A stretch of DNA of 16,470 bases from contig PWFZ01000238.1 in assembly GCA_003555185.1 (NCBI GenBank), positions 1 through 16,470 on the forward strand, read 5' to 3'. The notes under the pieces were generated by a model. It was not told where the DNA came from. It searched no databases and was given only the letters and a program-made list of their open reading frames with translations. Shown here in pieces: positions 6,838 to 15,353 of this stretch. The position numbers and the translations under genes were made by a program. This DNA is from Balneolaceae bacterium. GTDB taxonomy: Bacteria; Bacteroidota; Rhodothermia; Balneolales; Balneolaceae. Positions within the stretch are counted from its first letter, which is position 1; the number at the start of each line of letters is the position of its first letter.

Positions 6838-9378
6838 ATGTTTGATCAACGATTTAAGATTCAGACCGCATTTGACGATCAAAATGATGGATTTGATGAT
6901 TTTGAACAAGCGATTCCATTAATGAGTGAAGAAGAAGAGCGTGAATTAACGGAAGCAGAAATTCCTGACAACCTCCCTATTCTCCCTCTCAAAAACACCG
7001 TTTTATTTCCCGGTGTGGTCGTTCCAATTACCGTAGGACGAGATCGTTCTCTCTCTTTGGTAAAAGAGGCGTACGAAAATGACAAAATTATTGGAGTTGT
7101 AGCTCAGAAGGATGAATCAATTGAAAATCCCACGAAGGATGATCTTTATAAGTTCGGGACCGTTGCGCAAATCCTTAAACTTATCAAAATGCCGGATGGC
7201 AGCAAGAGCATCGTTATCCAGGGAAAGAGTATTTTTGAAGTTCAAAATTTCACTGAAGATTCTCCATACTTTAAAGCCAGTGTTGAACCATTTAAACAAG
7301 ATATGGACATCGCCGGTGTTGAACTGGACGCCTCAATCCGCTCTATTAAAGAGACTGCAAGTAAGATTGTAAACCTGTCGCCCAATATTCCATCTGAGGC
7401 TTCAATTGCGATTAACAATATTTCTAGCCCTTCATTTTTACTCAATTTTATTTCATCAAACCTGCAGGTATCGTTAGCGAATAAGCAGGAATTGCTCGAA
7501 ATCAGAAAATTTTCGGAACGCCTTGATAAAGTGATGGGCTATCTGAACAAAGAATTGCAGGTACTGAATCTGAGCGAAGAAATTCGTACAAAGGTGAAGT
7601 CAGATATCGACGATCAGCAGCGAGATTTTTATTTGCGCCAGCAGATGAAGGCGATCCAGGAAGCGTTGGGCGAAGACAGCGAACAACAGGATGTTGTTAA
7701 GCTTCGAGAGCGCCTCGCCAAAAAGAAAGGCCTACCTGAAGAAGCCAAAAAGACCGCAGAAAAAGAGCTTCAGCGATTGGAAATGACACCCAATTCATCA
7801 CCTAATTACGGGATTATTCACGGATATATTGAATGGATTCTGGATCTTCCATGGGGAGAAACATCTGAAGATAAACTTGACCTTAAACGAGCCAGAAAAA
7901 TACTGGATGAAGATCATTATGGCCTTGAAAAGGTAAAAAAACGGATTATTGAATATCTAGCCGTTTTGAAACTGAAGAAAGATATGAAGGCACCCATTCT
8001 CTGTTTTTACGGACCTCCCGGTGTCGGTAAAACTTCTCTCGGAAAGTCTATTGCCAGATCATTAAACCGTGAATTTGAACGGTTTAGTTTGGGTGGAATA
8101 CATGATGAAGCAGAAATTCGTGGTCACCGAAGAACATATATCGGAGCCCTGCCCGGACGTATTCTTCGTGCAATGAAGAAAGCTGAAAAAGCAAATCCGG
8201 TAATGATGCTTGACGAAATTGATAAGGTAGGTTCTGATTTCCGTGGAGACCCCACATCAGCCCTTCTTGAAGTGCTCGATCCCGAGCAGAACAACTCCTT
8301 TATCGACAACTATCTGGAATTGGACTACGACCTTTCTAAAGTGATGTTTATTGCTACAGCAAACTCTCTGGACACTATCCCAGCACCTTTGCGTGACAGA
8401 ATGGAGATTATCAACATCAGCGGATACACGCTTGAAGAAAAGGTTGAGATTGCCAGAAAATATCTGATTCCAAAACAGATTGAAGAGAATGGTCTGACCA
8501 AAAAGCAGATTAAAATCTCTAAAGCTGCATTGGAGCGAATTGTTGATCAATACACTCGTGAGTCAGGAGTACGGAACCTGGAGCGACAAGTCGGATCTGT
8601 CTGCCGTAATATCGCAGCACGGATTGCCGGAGATGAAATTGAAAAAATGAGTGTCGGTGTAAACGACATTCAAGACATTTTAGGCAAACGTAAGTTTTTC
8701 TCTGATGTGGCCGAGCGGACAACTGTTCCCGGTGTATCAACAGGATTGGCATGGACCCAATATGGAGGAGACATTCTCTTTATTGAGGCTAGTGTTTCGA
8801 AAGGAACCGGAAAACTGCACATTACAGGCCAGCTTGGCGATGTGATGAAAGAGTCTGCAATGCTTGCTATCAGTTATCTGAGAGCCCGTTACGAGGAGCT
8901 TGGAATTCCTGAAGAGGCCTTCAAATATTGGGACCTTCATATTCATGTTCCGCAGGGCGCCGTTCCCAAGGACGGGCCATCTGCAGGAATATCTCTGATG
9001 TCGGCCATTGCATCCATTTTTACTCAGCGAAAAGTAAAAGGAACCCTGGCCATGACAGGTGAGATTACGCTTCGCGGGTTGGTATTGCCCGTTGGCGGCA
9101 TCAAAGAAAAAGTACTGGCTGCAAAACGAGCAGGAATCGAGAAAGTGCTTCTCCCTCAAAAAAATGAAAAGGATGTTTCAGAAATCGAGGAGGAAGTAAT
9201 CGGTGATCTACAGATTGAATATCTTGACCGAATGGAACCTCTGCTGGATATTGTTTTGGAAAAAGATCCCGTACAGGATCCTAAAATATTCTTCCATGTT
9301 CCTGAAAACCAAAAAGACGGAAAAAGCAACTCTATTGATGACAGCGATGCCAGAAAAGAGATTGCCGTAATGGATTAA
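6838..9378 (+). CDS. lon: ATP-dependent protease Lon (LonA)
   Basis: An 846-residue LonA. An acidic N-terminal extension (1-44) precedes the LON substrate-binding domain, which begins [15 protein letters not shown] at about 45. The coiled-coil and AAA+ region follows, with Walker A GPPGVGKT at 392-399 and Walker B VMMLDE at 455-460. The C-terminal protease domain has the serine-lysine dyad: S715 in PKDGPSAG and K758 in [10 protein letters not shown], spaced 43 residues apart as in E. coli Lon (S679 and K722). All catalytic parts are present, and an acidic tail follows residue 810. It degrades misfolded and regulatory proteins in the cytoplasm. It starts at ATG 6838 without a Shine-Dalgarno. 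The 153-bp upstream gap shows no CIRCE element or recognisable heat-shock promoter. A strong terminator follows, so it is probably monocistronic. Confidence 0.97.
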   Translation: MFDQRFKIQTAFDDQNDGFDDFEQAIPLMSEEEERELTEAEIPDNLPILPLKNTVLFPGVVVPITVGRDRSLSLVKEAYENDKIIGVVAQKDESIENPTKDDLYKFGTVAQILKLIKMPDGSKSIVIQGKSIFEVQNFTEDSPYFKASVEPFKQDMDIAGVELDASIRSIKETASKIVNLSPNIPSEASIAINNISSPSFLLNFISSNLQVSLANKQELLEIRKFSERLDKVMGYLNKELQVLNLSEEIRTKVKSDIDDQQRDFYLRQQMKAIQEALGEDSEQQDVVKLRERLAKKKGLPEEAKKTAEKELQRLEMTPNSSPNYGIIHGYIEWILDLPWGETSEDKLDLKRARKILDEDHYGLEKVKKRIIEYLAVLKLKKDMKAPILCFYGPPGVGKTSLGKSIARSLNREFERFSLGGIHDEAEIRGHRRTYIGALPGRILRAMKKAEKANPVMMLDEIDKVGSDFRGDPTSALLEVLDPEQNNSFIDNYLELDYDLSKVMFIATANSLDTIPAPLRDRMEIINISGYTLEEKVEIARKYLIPKQIEENGLTKKQIKISKAALERIVDQYTRESGVRNLERQVGSVCRNIAARIAGDEIEKMSVGVNDIQDILGKRKFFSDVAERTTVPGVSTGLAWTQYGGDILFIEASVSKGTGKLHITGQLGDVMKESAMLAISYLRARYEELGIPEEAFKYWDLHIHVPQGAVPKDGPSAGISLMSAIASIFTQRKVKGTLAMTGEITLRGLVLPVGGIKEKVLAAKRAGIEKVLLPQKNEKDVSEIEEEVIGDLQIEYLDRMEPLLDIVLEKDPVQDPKIFFHVPENQKDGKSNSIDDSDARKEIAVMD

Positions 9379-9395
9379 TTCCCCAACTAGTTACC

Positions 9396-9435
9396 AAAAA
9401 GCCATGTTGATTTATTTCAGCATGGCTTTTTTTTT
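9396..9435 (+). terminator. Intrinsic terminator of lon
   Basis: GCCATGTTGA (9401-9410) pairs with TTCAGCATGGC (arm ending at 9426) in a stem of about 10 bp that includes one G-T pair. A preceding A run and a following run of nine T complete it. It lies 17 nt after the lon stop codon and could work in both directions. Confidence 0.9.
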
Positions 9436-9454
9436 GCTTATCCCCCCTCATTTG

Positions 9455-9654
9455 GATGGCGCAAGTATTACGCATAAGATGGCGCAAGAATTTTCTTGTG
9501 CTGGTGTTTTTCCAGTCCCGAATCCATTCCGGAGCCCCACACTAGATGGCGCAAGTATCCACTTGTGCCTCACGTCAACGTATTTCCATAGATGGCGCAA
9601 GTATCCACCTGTGCCTCTCCTCGCACAGGATGGCGCAAGCGTCCCGCTTGTGCC
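9455..9654 (+). repeat. Cluster 1 of a REP-like palindrome family, five copies
   Basis: The unit is an optional CGCACA-A/G leader, ATG, arm GGCGCAAG, a short variable apex, and arm CTTGTGCC. Copies: 9455-9470 (3' arm missing; the next unit begins directly), 9471-9501 (apex AAGAA/TTCTT), 9548-9569 (GGCGCAAGT with ACTTGTGCC), 9594-9615 (3' arm ACCTGTGCC, one mismatch), and 9622-9654 (GGCGCAAGCG with CGCTTGTGCC). The G in GCG faces T in GTG, a G-U pair, in every complete copy. All copies lie in the lon-rsgA gap in the same orientation. Spacing is irregular. Open frames running through this region are artefacts of the repeats. Confidence 0.85.
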
Positions 9655-9666
9655 CCCTTCTTGAAG

Positions 9667-9699
9667 AACCCACCAAGGGTTCAAAACCCTTGGTGGGTT
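9667..9699. repeat. Perfect 15-bp hairpin upstream of rsgA
   Basis: AACCCACCAAGGGTT (9667-9681) and AACCCTTGGTGGGTT (9685-9699) are exact reverse complements around a 3-nt loop. No U run follows on either strand and lon already has its own terminator, so this is probably not an ordinary terminator. It ends 64 nt before the rsgA start and could be in its leader, or it could be a second dispersed palindrome family. Confidence 0.75.
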
Positions 9700-9763
9700 T
9701 CAATAAATAATCTATCAAAACTAACTATTTACACCACATCACAAAAAGCTGTACATTTTAAAT

Positions 9764-10675
9764 ATGTCAAAAAATGGAAAAGTCATACAATCAACCGGAA
9801 AGTGGTATAAAGTATCGATCGGCGATGATATCGTCGACTGTCGCATACCCGGTAAGTTTCGTCTAAAAAAAGAACAGGTGACAAATCCTGTTGCTGTTGG
9901 TGATAACGTGCTTGTAGATGTTGCCGATGATGGAATGGGAATGATTGAAGAAATTGAAGAGAGAGAAAATTACATCCCCCGAAAAGCTACCCATGGTCGC
10001 AGAGGAGAGCAAATTCTTGTTTCCAATGTTGATATGGCTTGGGTAGTCCAGTCGATTCGTCAGCCAAAAATCAGACAGGGGTTCATCGACAGGTTTTTAG
10101 TAGGCTGCGAAGCGTATCAAATTCCGGTGGGGATTGTGATCAATAAAATGGACCTGGCTGAACCAAACGATCTCGAATATCTGGAAGTTTTGGAAGATGT
10201 GTATGAAGAGATTGGTTATCCACTCATCGCCTGCTCCATACATGATGAAACATCACTGGAGTTGCTAAAAAAAGAACTTAATGGCAAAACATCCGTTTTT
10301 ATCGGCCCCTCCGGTGTGGGGAAATCAAGCTTGATTAATGCTATCCGGCCTGATTTAGAACTCTCTGTTGGCGAAGTATCTGCCTCCTCAAACAAAGGGA
10401 AACACACAACTACGTTTGCTCAGCTGATTCCACTCCCCGAAAGTGGCTTCATTGTTGATACGCCGGGAATTAGGGAGTTTGGTTTGGTCAGTATCGGACA
10501 ATCAGAACTATCACTTTTTTTTCCTGAAATGGCCAAATATCGTGAAGAGTGTAAATTTTATAACTGTACCCATTCCCATGAACCCGGTTGCGGAGTGATT
10601 TCCGCCTATGAAAATGGACTGATTGATCCGGAAAGGTACAACTCCTATTTGAATATGCTGGAATCGATTGAATAA
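9764..10675 (+). CDS. rsgA: Small ribosomal subunit biogenesis GTPase RsgA
   Basis: A 303-residue circularly permuted GTPase, of the usual family length. An N-terminal OB-fold (about 5-75) is followed by the G motifs in the permuted order: G4 NKMD at 127-130, G5-like ACS at 156-158, G1 GPSGVGKSS at 181-189, G2 around KGKHTTT at 211-217 and G3 DTPG at 232-235. The C-terminal zinc knuckle has C263, C268, H270 and C276 in CKFYNCTHSHEPGC. By family it binds late 30S subunits, checks the decoding centre and leaves on GTP hydrolysis, and it is activated by the ribosome. ATG 9764 lacks a Shine-Dalgarno. The gene stands alone between the repeat cluster and the DUF6588 gene, 82 bases downstream. Confidence 0.96.
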   Translation: MSKNGKVIQSTGKWYKVSIGDDIVDCRIPGKFRLKKEQVTNPVAVGDNVLVDVADDGMGMIEEIEERENYIPRKATHGRRGEQILVSNVDMAWVVQSIRQPKIRQGFIDRFLVGCEAYQIPVGIVINKMDLAEPNDLEYLEVLEDVYEEIGYPLIACSIHDETSLELLKKELNGKTSVFIGPSGVGKSSLINAIRPDLELSVGEVSASSNKGKHTTTFAQLIPLPESGFIVDTPGIREFGLVSIGQSELSLFFPEMAKYREECKFYNCTHSHEPGCGVISAYENGLIDPERYNSYLNMLESIE

Positions 10676-10757
10676 ATGTTCTTAAAATGAACGGTTTGAT
10701 ATTTCATTGAAATTTTGGAATTTGTTGGCAGCTCTAATTACAACTAATGTCCATATT

Positions 10758-11855
10758 ATGAAACGACTGTTACTGCTATTGCCTCTATGCTTTCTTTTTT
10801 TAGTGCCCACCGAAAAAGCTCATTCTCAATTTGGCGACCTTGGTGAGATGTTACGAGCCGGAGTTGATGATTCAAATCTTCTTCTGGAAAGTTATTTACG
10901 TCCCTATTCTGCCGGATTTGGCGCAGATCTAAACAGTGGATGGAATAATTCAGCGCGTCCATACCGCACATTAGGATTTGATTTAAGATTAAGTGTTGCT
11001 ACTTCCTTTGTCCCTGTTTCTGATGAAATATTTAATGTAAATGACCTTACGTTTTCCCAGCTTGAAGTACTGGAAGGGAATTCCACCCCTACTATTGCAG
11101 GACCTGATAATGTTAACCGGGCACGGCTTGGGCAAACATTCATGAATCCTCAAAGCGGGAATGAGGAGGAATTATATGCATTTGATATGCCTGAAGGTAC
11201 GGGGTTTCCCTATGTACCGGCCCCAATGGTGCAGTTAACCGTAGGTATTCCATACAACACTGATGTTTCTCTCAGGGCAGTTCCTTCTTTCGATATTCCC
11301 AATGTGGATGGAAGCATTAATTTATTTGGAGTGGGTGTAAAGCATGGTTTAAACCAGTGGATTCCAGGCGGAGCGTTGCTTCCGGTTGATATTTCTGCTC
11401 AAGTCGGGTACACACAACTAAACATGAATGTAGATGTGGATGTTCAACCACAAGTAGATGGTGATACACGTAATGATTTTAACGATTCAAACTGGAATAA
11501 TCAGAATATTGAACTGAAATCCTCCGGTTACGTTTTTAATGTACTTGTCGGTAAAAGCCTTCCTTTGTTGACCGTATATGGTGGAGTTGGCATGCAATCA
11601 TCAAATATGATTATTAAAACCGGTGGCGCCTACCCAATAACTGTTGCCAACGAAGAGTATGATGGCCAAAGCGACACCCGGACCAAAGCTATCGAAGAAA
11701 TTGTTGACCCTATTGACCTCGATATTGAAGGTGAAAACAATCTGCAGGCATTAGCCGGGTTTAGAGTTCGATTGGGCTTTATCGCCGTTTCAGGCTCCTA
11801 TACCCTTTCTAAATATCCTGTTGCTAATGTTGGAGTTGGAATCAGCTTTAGATAA
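10758..11855 (+). CDS. DUF6588 family exported protein, probably outer-membrane beta-barrel
   Basis: ATG 10758 gives 365 residues with a standard signal peptide (MKRLLLLLPLCFLFLVPTEKAHSQ). A TTG 17 codons upstream is in frame but would put a poor extension before the signal peptide. The mature N-terminus (LLLESYLRPYSAGFGADLNSGWNNSARPY, then a strand-like segment, VPVSDEIFNV and TPTIAG) and the central FGVGVKHGLNQWIPGGALLPVDISAQVGYT match the pattern I associate with DUF6588, a Bacteroidota envelope family of unknown function. Later segments alternate as in transmembrane strands, ending VGVGISFR. No substrate or partner can be inferred. It probably has its own promoter in the 82-bp gap after rsgA. 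Two hairpins follow the stop. Confidence 0.75.
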   Translation: MKRLLLLLPLCFLFLVPTEKAHSQFGDLGEMLRAGVDDSNLLLESYLRPYSAGFGADLNSGWNNSARPYRTLGFDLRLSVATSFVPVSDEIFNVNDLTFSQLEVLEGNSTPTIAGPDNVNRARLGQTFMNPQSGNEEELYAFDMPEGTGFPYVPAPMVQLTVGIPYNTDVSLRAVPSFDIPNVDGSINLFGVGVKHGLNQWIPGGALLPVDISAQVGYTQLNMNVDVDVQPQVDGDTRNDFNDSNWNNQNIELKSSGYVFNVLVGKSLPLLTVYGGVGMQSSNMIIKTGGAYPITVANEEYDGQSDTRTKAIEEIVDPIDLDIEGENNLQALAGFRVRLGFIAVSGSYTLSKYPVANVGVGISFR

Positions 11856-11863
11856 ACAAAAGT

Positions 11864-11881
11864 CCCCCTTAACAAAGGGGG
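11864..11881 (+). terminator. Hairpin after the DUF6588 gene (CCCCCTT-aaca-AAGGGGG)
   Basis: A perfect 7-bp stem with a 4-nt loop starts 8 nt after the stop codon. A second GGGGG at 11887-11891 could compete for the same C-run. No T run follows directly. Similar CCCCCTT/AAGGGGG palindromes are common dispersed elements, so it may be a repeat and not a terminator. Confidence 0.5.
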
Positions 11882-11944
11882 AAACAGGGGGATGTTTATA
11901 AAGATGATTCCCTTGCTAGATGAGACTTCCTACTTTACGAATAC

Positions 11945-11978
11945 AAAAAAGGCCGTCCCGATCAGGATGGCCTTTTTT
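11945..11978. terminator. Bidirectional intrinsic terminator between DUF6588 gene and polA
   Basis: GGCCGTCC pairs with GGATGGCC (one G-T pair) around a 6-nt loop, flanked by six A before and six T after. This is a textbook two-way terminator in a convergent gap. It certainly suits the plus-strand gene; for polA it lies some 340 bases beyond the stop. Confidence 0.88.
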
Positions 11979-11995
11979 ATATATGTTAACTCCTT

Positions 11996-12052
11996 CATGC
12001 ATCTTCGCATAAAATGGCGCAAGTATTTACTTGTGACCAATATCAACGCTTA
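11996..12052 (+). repeat. 57-bp direct repeat, copy 1, carrying the REP-like palindrome
   Basis: It matches 12181-12237 at 54 of 57 positions. Inside it, GGCGCAAGTA (12016-12025) and TACTTGTG (12028-12035) form the palindrome of the dispersed family. The shared sequence extends on both sides (GCATCTTCGCA before, CCAATATCAACGCTTA after), so the two copies arose by duplicating a longer unit than the palindrome. Confidence 0.85.
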
Positions 12053-12180
12053 TCAAACTACTAATACATCACATATTAGATAAATTAGAGAGTTAGAAGG
12101 GAATTCAAGATTAAAGATTTAAAATTTTAAGATTGTCCCTTTAGCGTGGTTCAATTGTTAGAAAGTTTATTATTTACTTT
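12053..12180. other. A/T-rich spacer between the two 57-bp repeats
   Basis: 128 bases with no credible gene. AAGGGA (12097-12102) and TCCCTT (12136-12141) are inverted around an A/T-rich core with AAAATTTT. This could be a weak structure read from the polA side, but there is no supporting T run. Confidence 0.35.
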
Positions 12181-12237
12181 CGTGCATCTTCGCACAAAAT
12201 GGCGCAAGTATTTACTTGTGCCCAATATCAACGCTTA
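12181..12237 (+). repeat. 57-bp direct repeat, copy 2, carrying the REP-like palindrome
   Basis: The second copy of the unit at 11996-12052, differing at three positions. Its palindrome, GGCGCAAGTA (12201-12210) with TACTTGTGCC (12213-12222), is fully paired apart from the family's G-T pair, whereas copy 1 has a mismatch at the foot. It lies 79 bases beyond the polA stop on the plus-strand map. Confidence 0.85.
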
Positions 12238-12315
12238 CTATGCTACACTGATTACGTCAGAGATGCCACGGGGACACGATGACGCGAAGGTTCACGATTC
12301 AGACAGTTAATTGAA

Positions 12316-15060
12316 TTAATGTGCCTCCAGCCAGTTATCAGCCAATCCCATTTCCACTTCAAGGGGTACATCCAGCTTGAACGCACTCTCCATCATTTGC
12401 TTAATCTTTGCCGGCAATTCATCCCGCTCATCATCATGAATTTCAAAGATCAATTCATCATGAACCTGAAGCAGCATTCGGGACTTCCAGTTCTCTTCAA
12501 TCAGCATATTATGAATATTGATCATCGCCAGCTTAATAATGTCAGCCGCTGTTCCCTGAATAGGCATATTAATGGCTGTCCGCTCTGCAAAACCACGAAT
12601 ATTCCAGTTTTTGGAATTGATGTCCGGAATATAGCGCCGACGGCCCATTAACGTTGACACAAAGCCTCGCTCCTTCGTTTCTTTGATAGTTTCATCAATA
12701 TAGGCCTGAATTCCGGGGAAACGGTCAAAGTACTGGTCAATCATATCCTTACCCTCACTGTTGCTGATCCCCAATCGAGAAGCCAGCCCATACGCGCTCA
12801 CTCCGTAAGGAATTCCAAAGTTAACTTCCTTGGCTTTCCTTCGCTGATCGGCCGACACTTCATCCAGTGTATCCAGACCAAACACTTCTTTCGCGGTTCT
12901 GGCGTGAATATCCTCCCCCTCACGAAACGCACGAATCATATTTTCATCTCCGGAAATAGATGCTATAACCCGAAGTTCTACCTGTGAATAATCAGCGGCA
13001 AGCATCTTAAATCCATCAGCGGGCACAAATGCCTTTCGTATTTCCCGACCTCGTTTTGTCCTGATTGGAATATTTTGCAGGTTAGGATTTGATGATGACA
13101 ATCTACCGGTAGCTGCTACGGTTTGATTAAAATCTGTATGAATTCTGCCGGTCTTCTCATTTACCAGTTTTGGAAGAGCATCCACATAGGTAGAACGTAA
13201 CTTATTCAAACTACGATAATCAAGCACCAGTGCCGGAACCTCATACTCTACCGCCAATTTCGATAATACGCTTTCAGAGGTTGAGTACTGTCCCGTCTTT
13301 GTTTTTTTCCCTGCTGGAATGTCCATTTTATTAAATAGAACATCACCAAGCTGTTGAGGTGAATTGAGATTAAATTCCGTTCCTGTTTTTTCAAAAATCT
13401 TCTTTTCGAACTCTATAAGATCTTTGGTCAGTTCTTTGGAAAATTCCTCAAGCATATTTACATCAATCTTCACTCCCTCCTTTTCCATTTTTGCCAAAAC
13501 TCTAATTAACGGAAACTCGAGGTTTTGAGAGATCTCAATCAGTTCGTCCTCTATCAATTTCTCTTTTAACACATGATAAAGTTTAAGCGTGATATCAGCA
13601 TCTTCGCATGCATAATCAGAAATTTTCTCGAAAGGAATCTGGTCCATCGTTTTTTGCTTTTTTCCTTTCCCGATCAGCGACTCAATAGAAACCGGTTCGT
13701 AATCCAGGTAGTTTTTAGCCAATGCATTCATGCTTAATCTCTGATTCGCATCCACCAAATATCCAGCCACCATCGTATCAAAAACTGGCCCATTAACTTC
13801 AAATCCGGCATTCTTCAATACTAGTTCATCAAACTTATAGTTTTGAGCAATCTTTAAACTTTCATCATTAACAAAAAGCGGGTTGAGAAGCTCCTTCACT
13901 TTATCCTCACCCAAAGCCCCTTCAACATTCACAGGAATATACCAGGCAAAACCGGGTTTCGCTGAAAGTGAAATTCCAACCAGCATTGCCGTTACAGGAT
14001 CAGAGCTGTTGGTTTCCGTATCAAAACAGAGTTCTTTAGCATTCTGAAGCTGTTTTACCACCTCTTTTATTTCACTTTCTTTAGCAGCAAGGCGATATTG
14101 AACTGCATCTGTATCAAATCGTTTGTGTTGGTCTTTTTCTTCCTCAACCAAATCCCCGCCAAAGAGCGTACCCTGACCTCCCGGTTCCTCACCCAAATAT
14201 TTTCGGGTCAGCGTTTTAAACTCCATTCGCTTGAAAAACAGACCCAGCTCTTTCTTGTCAGGCCCTTTCCATTCTAAATCTTCCCAGTCCTGAACATCAG
14301 GTACGTCTGTCTTTATCGTAACCATCTCCTTGGCGTGCAGAGCCTGCTCCTTAAAGTTAGTAAGCCCTTCCCTTGCACGTTTGGCTTTCATGTCCGGAGC
14401 AGCCTCAATTGCCTTTTCAAGAGAACCGTATTTATTGACCAGTTTCGGCGCTCCTTTCTTTCCAATTCCTGGAACACCGGGAATATTATCCGATGCATCT
14501 CCGATCATGGCAAGCACATCTATCACCTGATGCGGATAGACCCCAAAATATTCCTTCACCGCTTCACGATCTATAATTAAAAAACCACCATTCTGATTGT
14601 CCGGTTTAATCATCGTTACGTGATCCTTCACAAGCTGCATAAAATCCTTATCGGGTGTCACCAGGTATGCATTTACATCTTCTTCGAGTGCATGGTAGGC
14701 GATTGTGCCGATAATATCATCCGCTTCGTATCCGTCCTTTTCGATATTGGCGATGCCAAATTTTTCCACCATCTCTTTTATAAGTGGTATCCCGACTTTC
14801 AGTTCTTCAGGCTGTGGAGGACGATTCGCTTTGTAGTCTTCATCTTTTTCATGGCGGAACGTTGGCGCATGCGTATCCCACGCAACGGCAATATTCGTGG
14901 GTTTCTCCTCTTCCAAAAGCTTCACCAATGTATTGGCAAAACCAAGGATTGGACCTGTTGCCACACCTTCAGAATTTTTTAGCCGGCTGTTGATAAATGC
15001 GAAATGGGCTCTGTAAGCGAGGGCCATTCCATCCAGGAGATAGAGCTTTTTTTTAGACAT
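12316..15060 (-). CDS. polA: DNA polymerase I, full length
   Basis: A 914-residue Pol I with three domains. The N-terminal 5'-3' (FLAP) nuclease spans about 1-295, with LLDGMALAYRAHF, the YEADD acidic cluster at 111-115, TPDKDFMQLV at 135-144 and the helix-hairpin-helix GDASDNIPGVPGIG at 187-200. The 3'-5' exonuclease retains all motifs: Exo I DTE at 347-349, Exo II NYKFDE at 407-412 and Exo III YACED at 483-487, so proofreading is probably active. The polymerase has motif A with D690 in DYSQVELR, motif B RRKAKEVNFGIPYG and motif C VHDE with D868. It fills gaps and removes RNA primers during replication and repair. ATG 15060 has no Shine-Dalgarno and an A/T-rich leader. It is convergent with the DUF6588 gene and divergent from usp. 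Confidence 0.97.
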   Translation of the reverse strand: MSKKKLYLLDGMALAYRAHFAFINSRLKNSEGVATGPILGFANTLVKLLEEEKPTNIAVAWDTHAPTFRHEKDEDYKANRPPQPEELKVGIPLIKEMVEKFGIANIEKDGYEADDIIGTIAYHALEEDVNAYLVTPDKDFMQLVKDHVTMIKPDNQNGGFLIIDREAVKEYFGVYPHQVIDVLAMIGDASDNIPGVPGIGKKGAPKLVNKYGSLEKAIEAAPDMKAKRAREGLTNFKEQALHAKEMVTIKTDVPDVQDWEDLEWKGPDKKELGLFFKRMEFKTLTRKYLGEEPGGQGTLFGGDLVEEEKDQHKRFDTDAVQYRLAAKESEIKEVVKQLQNAKELCFDTETNSSDPVTAMLVGISLSAKPGFAWYIPVNVEGALGEDKVKELLNPLFVNDESLKIAQNYKFDELVLKNAGFEVNGPVFDTMVAGYLVDANQRLSMNALAKNYLDYEPVSIESLIGKGKKQKTMDQIPFEKISDYACEDADITLKLYHVLKEKLIEDELIEISQNLEFPLIRVLAKMEKEGVKIDVNMLEEFSKELTKDLIEFEKKIFEKTGTEFNLNSPQQLGDVLFNKMDIPAGKKTKTGQYSTSESVLSKLAVEYEVPALVLDYRSLNKLRSTYVDALPKLVNEKTGRIHTDFNQTVAATGRLSSSNPNLQNIPIRTKRGREIRKAFVPADGFKMLAADYSQVELRVIASISGDENMIRAFREGEDIHARTAKEVFGLDTLDEVSADQRRKAKEVNFGIPYGVSAYGLASRLGISNSEGKDMIDQYFDRFPGIQAYIDETIKETKERGFVSTLMGRRRYIPDINSKNWNIRGFAERTAINMPIQGTAADIIKLAMINIHNMLIEENWKSRMLLQVHDELIFEIHDDERDELPAKIKQMMESAFKLDVPLEVEMGLADNWLEAH

Positions 15061-15353
15061 CGTTAAAGTAAATTCAAAATATTAATATTAAAGAATCTTC
15101 AAGCGTTCTGTAGAAAAATTTAATTAACCGCTAATCACGATTAAAACGTAAGGAATTATACGCTTTCGGTTTCCTTCTTTTTTACTAATTCCGGTAGAAG
15201 TACCGCAACAAAAATTGTGAATCATTTTATATATTAACGGAATAATAAAGTTCATCATTCTTAGGTTCATGTTACTACAGATAGTTTCATAAATTACTGT
15301 TGCAAAACGTTTTACAGTAGTAAAGCAATAGCAATTCTCCTTAAAAATATTCC
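15061..15353. other. Divergent promoter region between polA and the universal stress protein gene
   Basis: 293 A/T-rich bases that must carry the promoters of both genes. Visible structures are a small CGGTA-gaag-TACCG hairpin (15192-15205) and nested dyads near 15272-15323. No open frame here looks like a real gene, and no RNA gene was recognised. Confidence 0.5.
15272..15323. promoter_or_regulatory. Nested dyads upstream of the stress protein gene, candidate operator
   Basis: TTACTAC (15272-15278) is inverted as GTAGTAA (15317-15323). Inside this, TACTGT (15295-15300) is inverted as ACAGTA (15314-15319), with a self-complementary AAAACGTTTT (15304-15313) between. It lies 31-82 bases before the start, a position suited to a regulator site. 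No known regulator motif was identified. Confidence 0.3.

Noticed and set aside
9455..9654. Repeat cluster considered as a CRISPR array
   Set aside because: Repeats are short hairpins with variable sequence, spacing is irregular, some units lack an arm, and no cas genes are nearby.
9404..9664. Open frames running through the palindrome cluster (also 9448-9684 minus and 9592-9810 plus)
   Set aside because: Their sequences are translations of the repeats and hairpins, they overlap the lon terminator or the rsgA start, and they resemble no protein family.
10701..10716. ATTTCA-t-TGAAAT palindrome after rsgA as an operator or terminator
   Set aside because: Short, A/T-rich and with no T run; easily expected by chance.
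10707..10757. TTG 10707 as start of the DUF6588 gene
   Set aside because: ATG 10758 begins a normal signal peptide; the extension would place a second hydrophobic stretch in front of it.
11892..12083. Small plus-strand open frame after the DUF6588 gene
   Set aside because: It runs through two hairpins and the first 57-bp repeat, with no protein-like features.
12238..12315. Possible tRNA or small RNA in the gap before the polA stop
   Set aside because: No cloverleaf, T-arm motif or terminator could be found.
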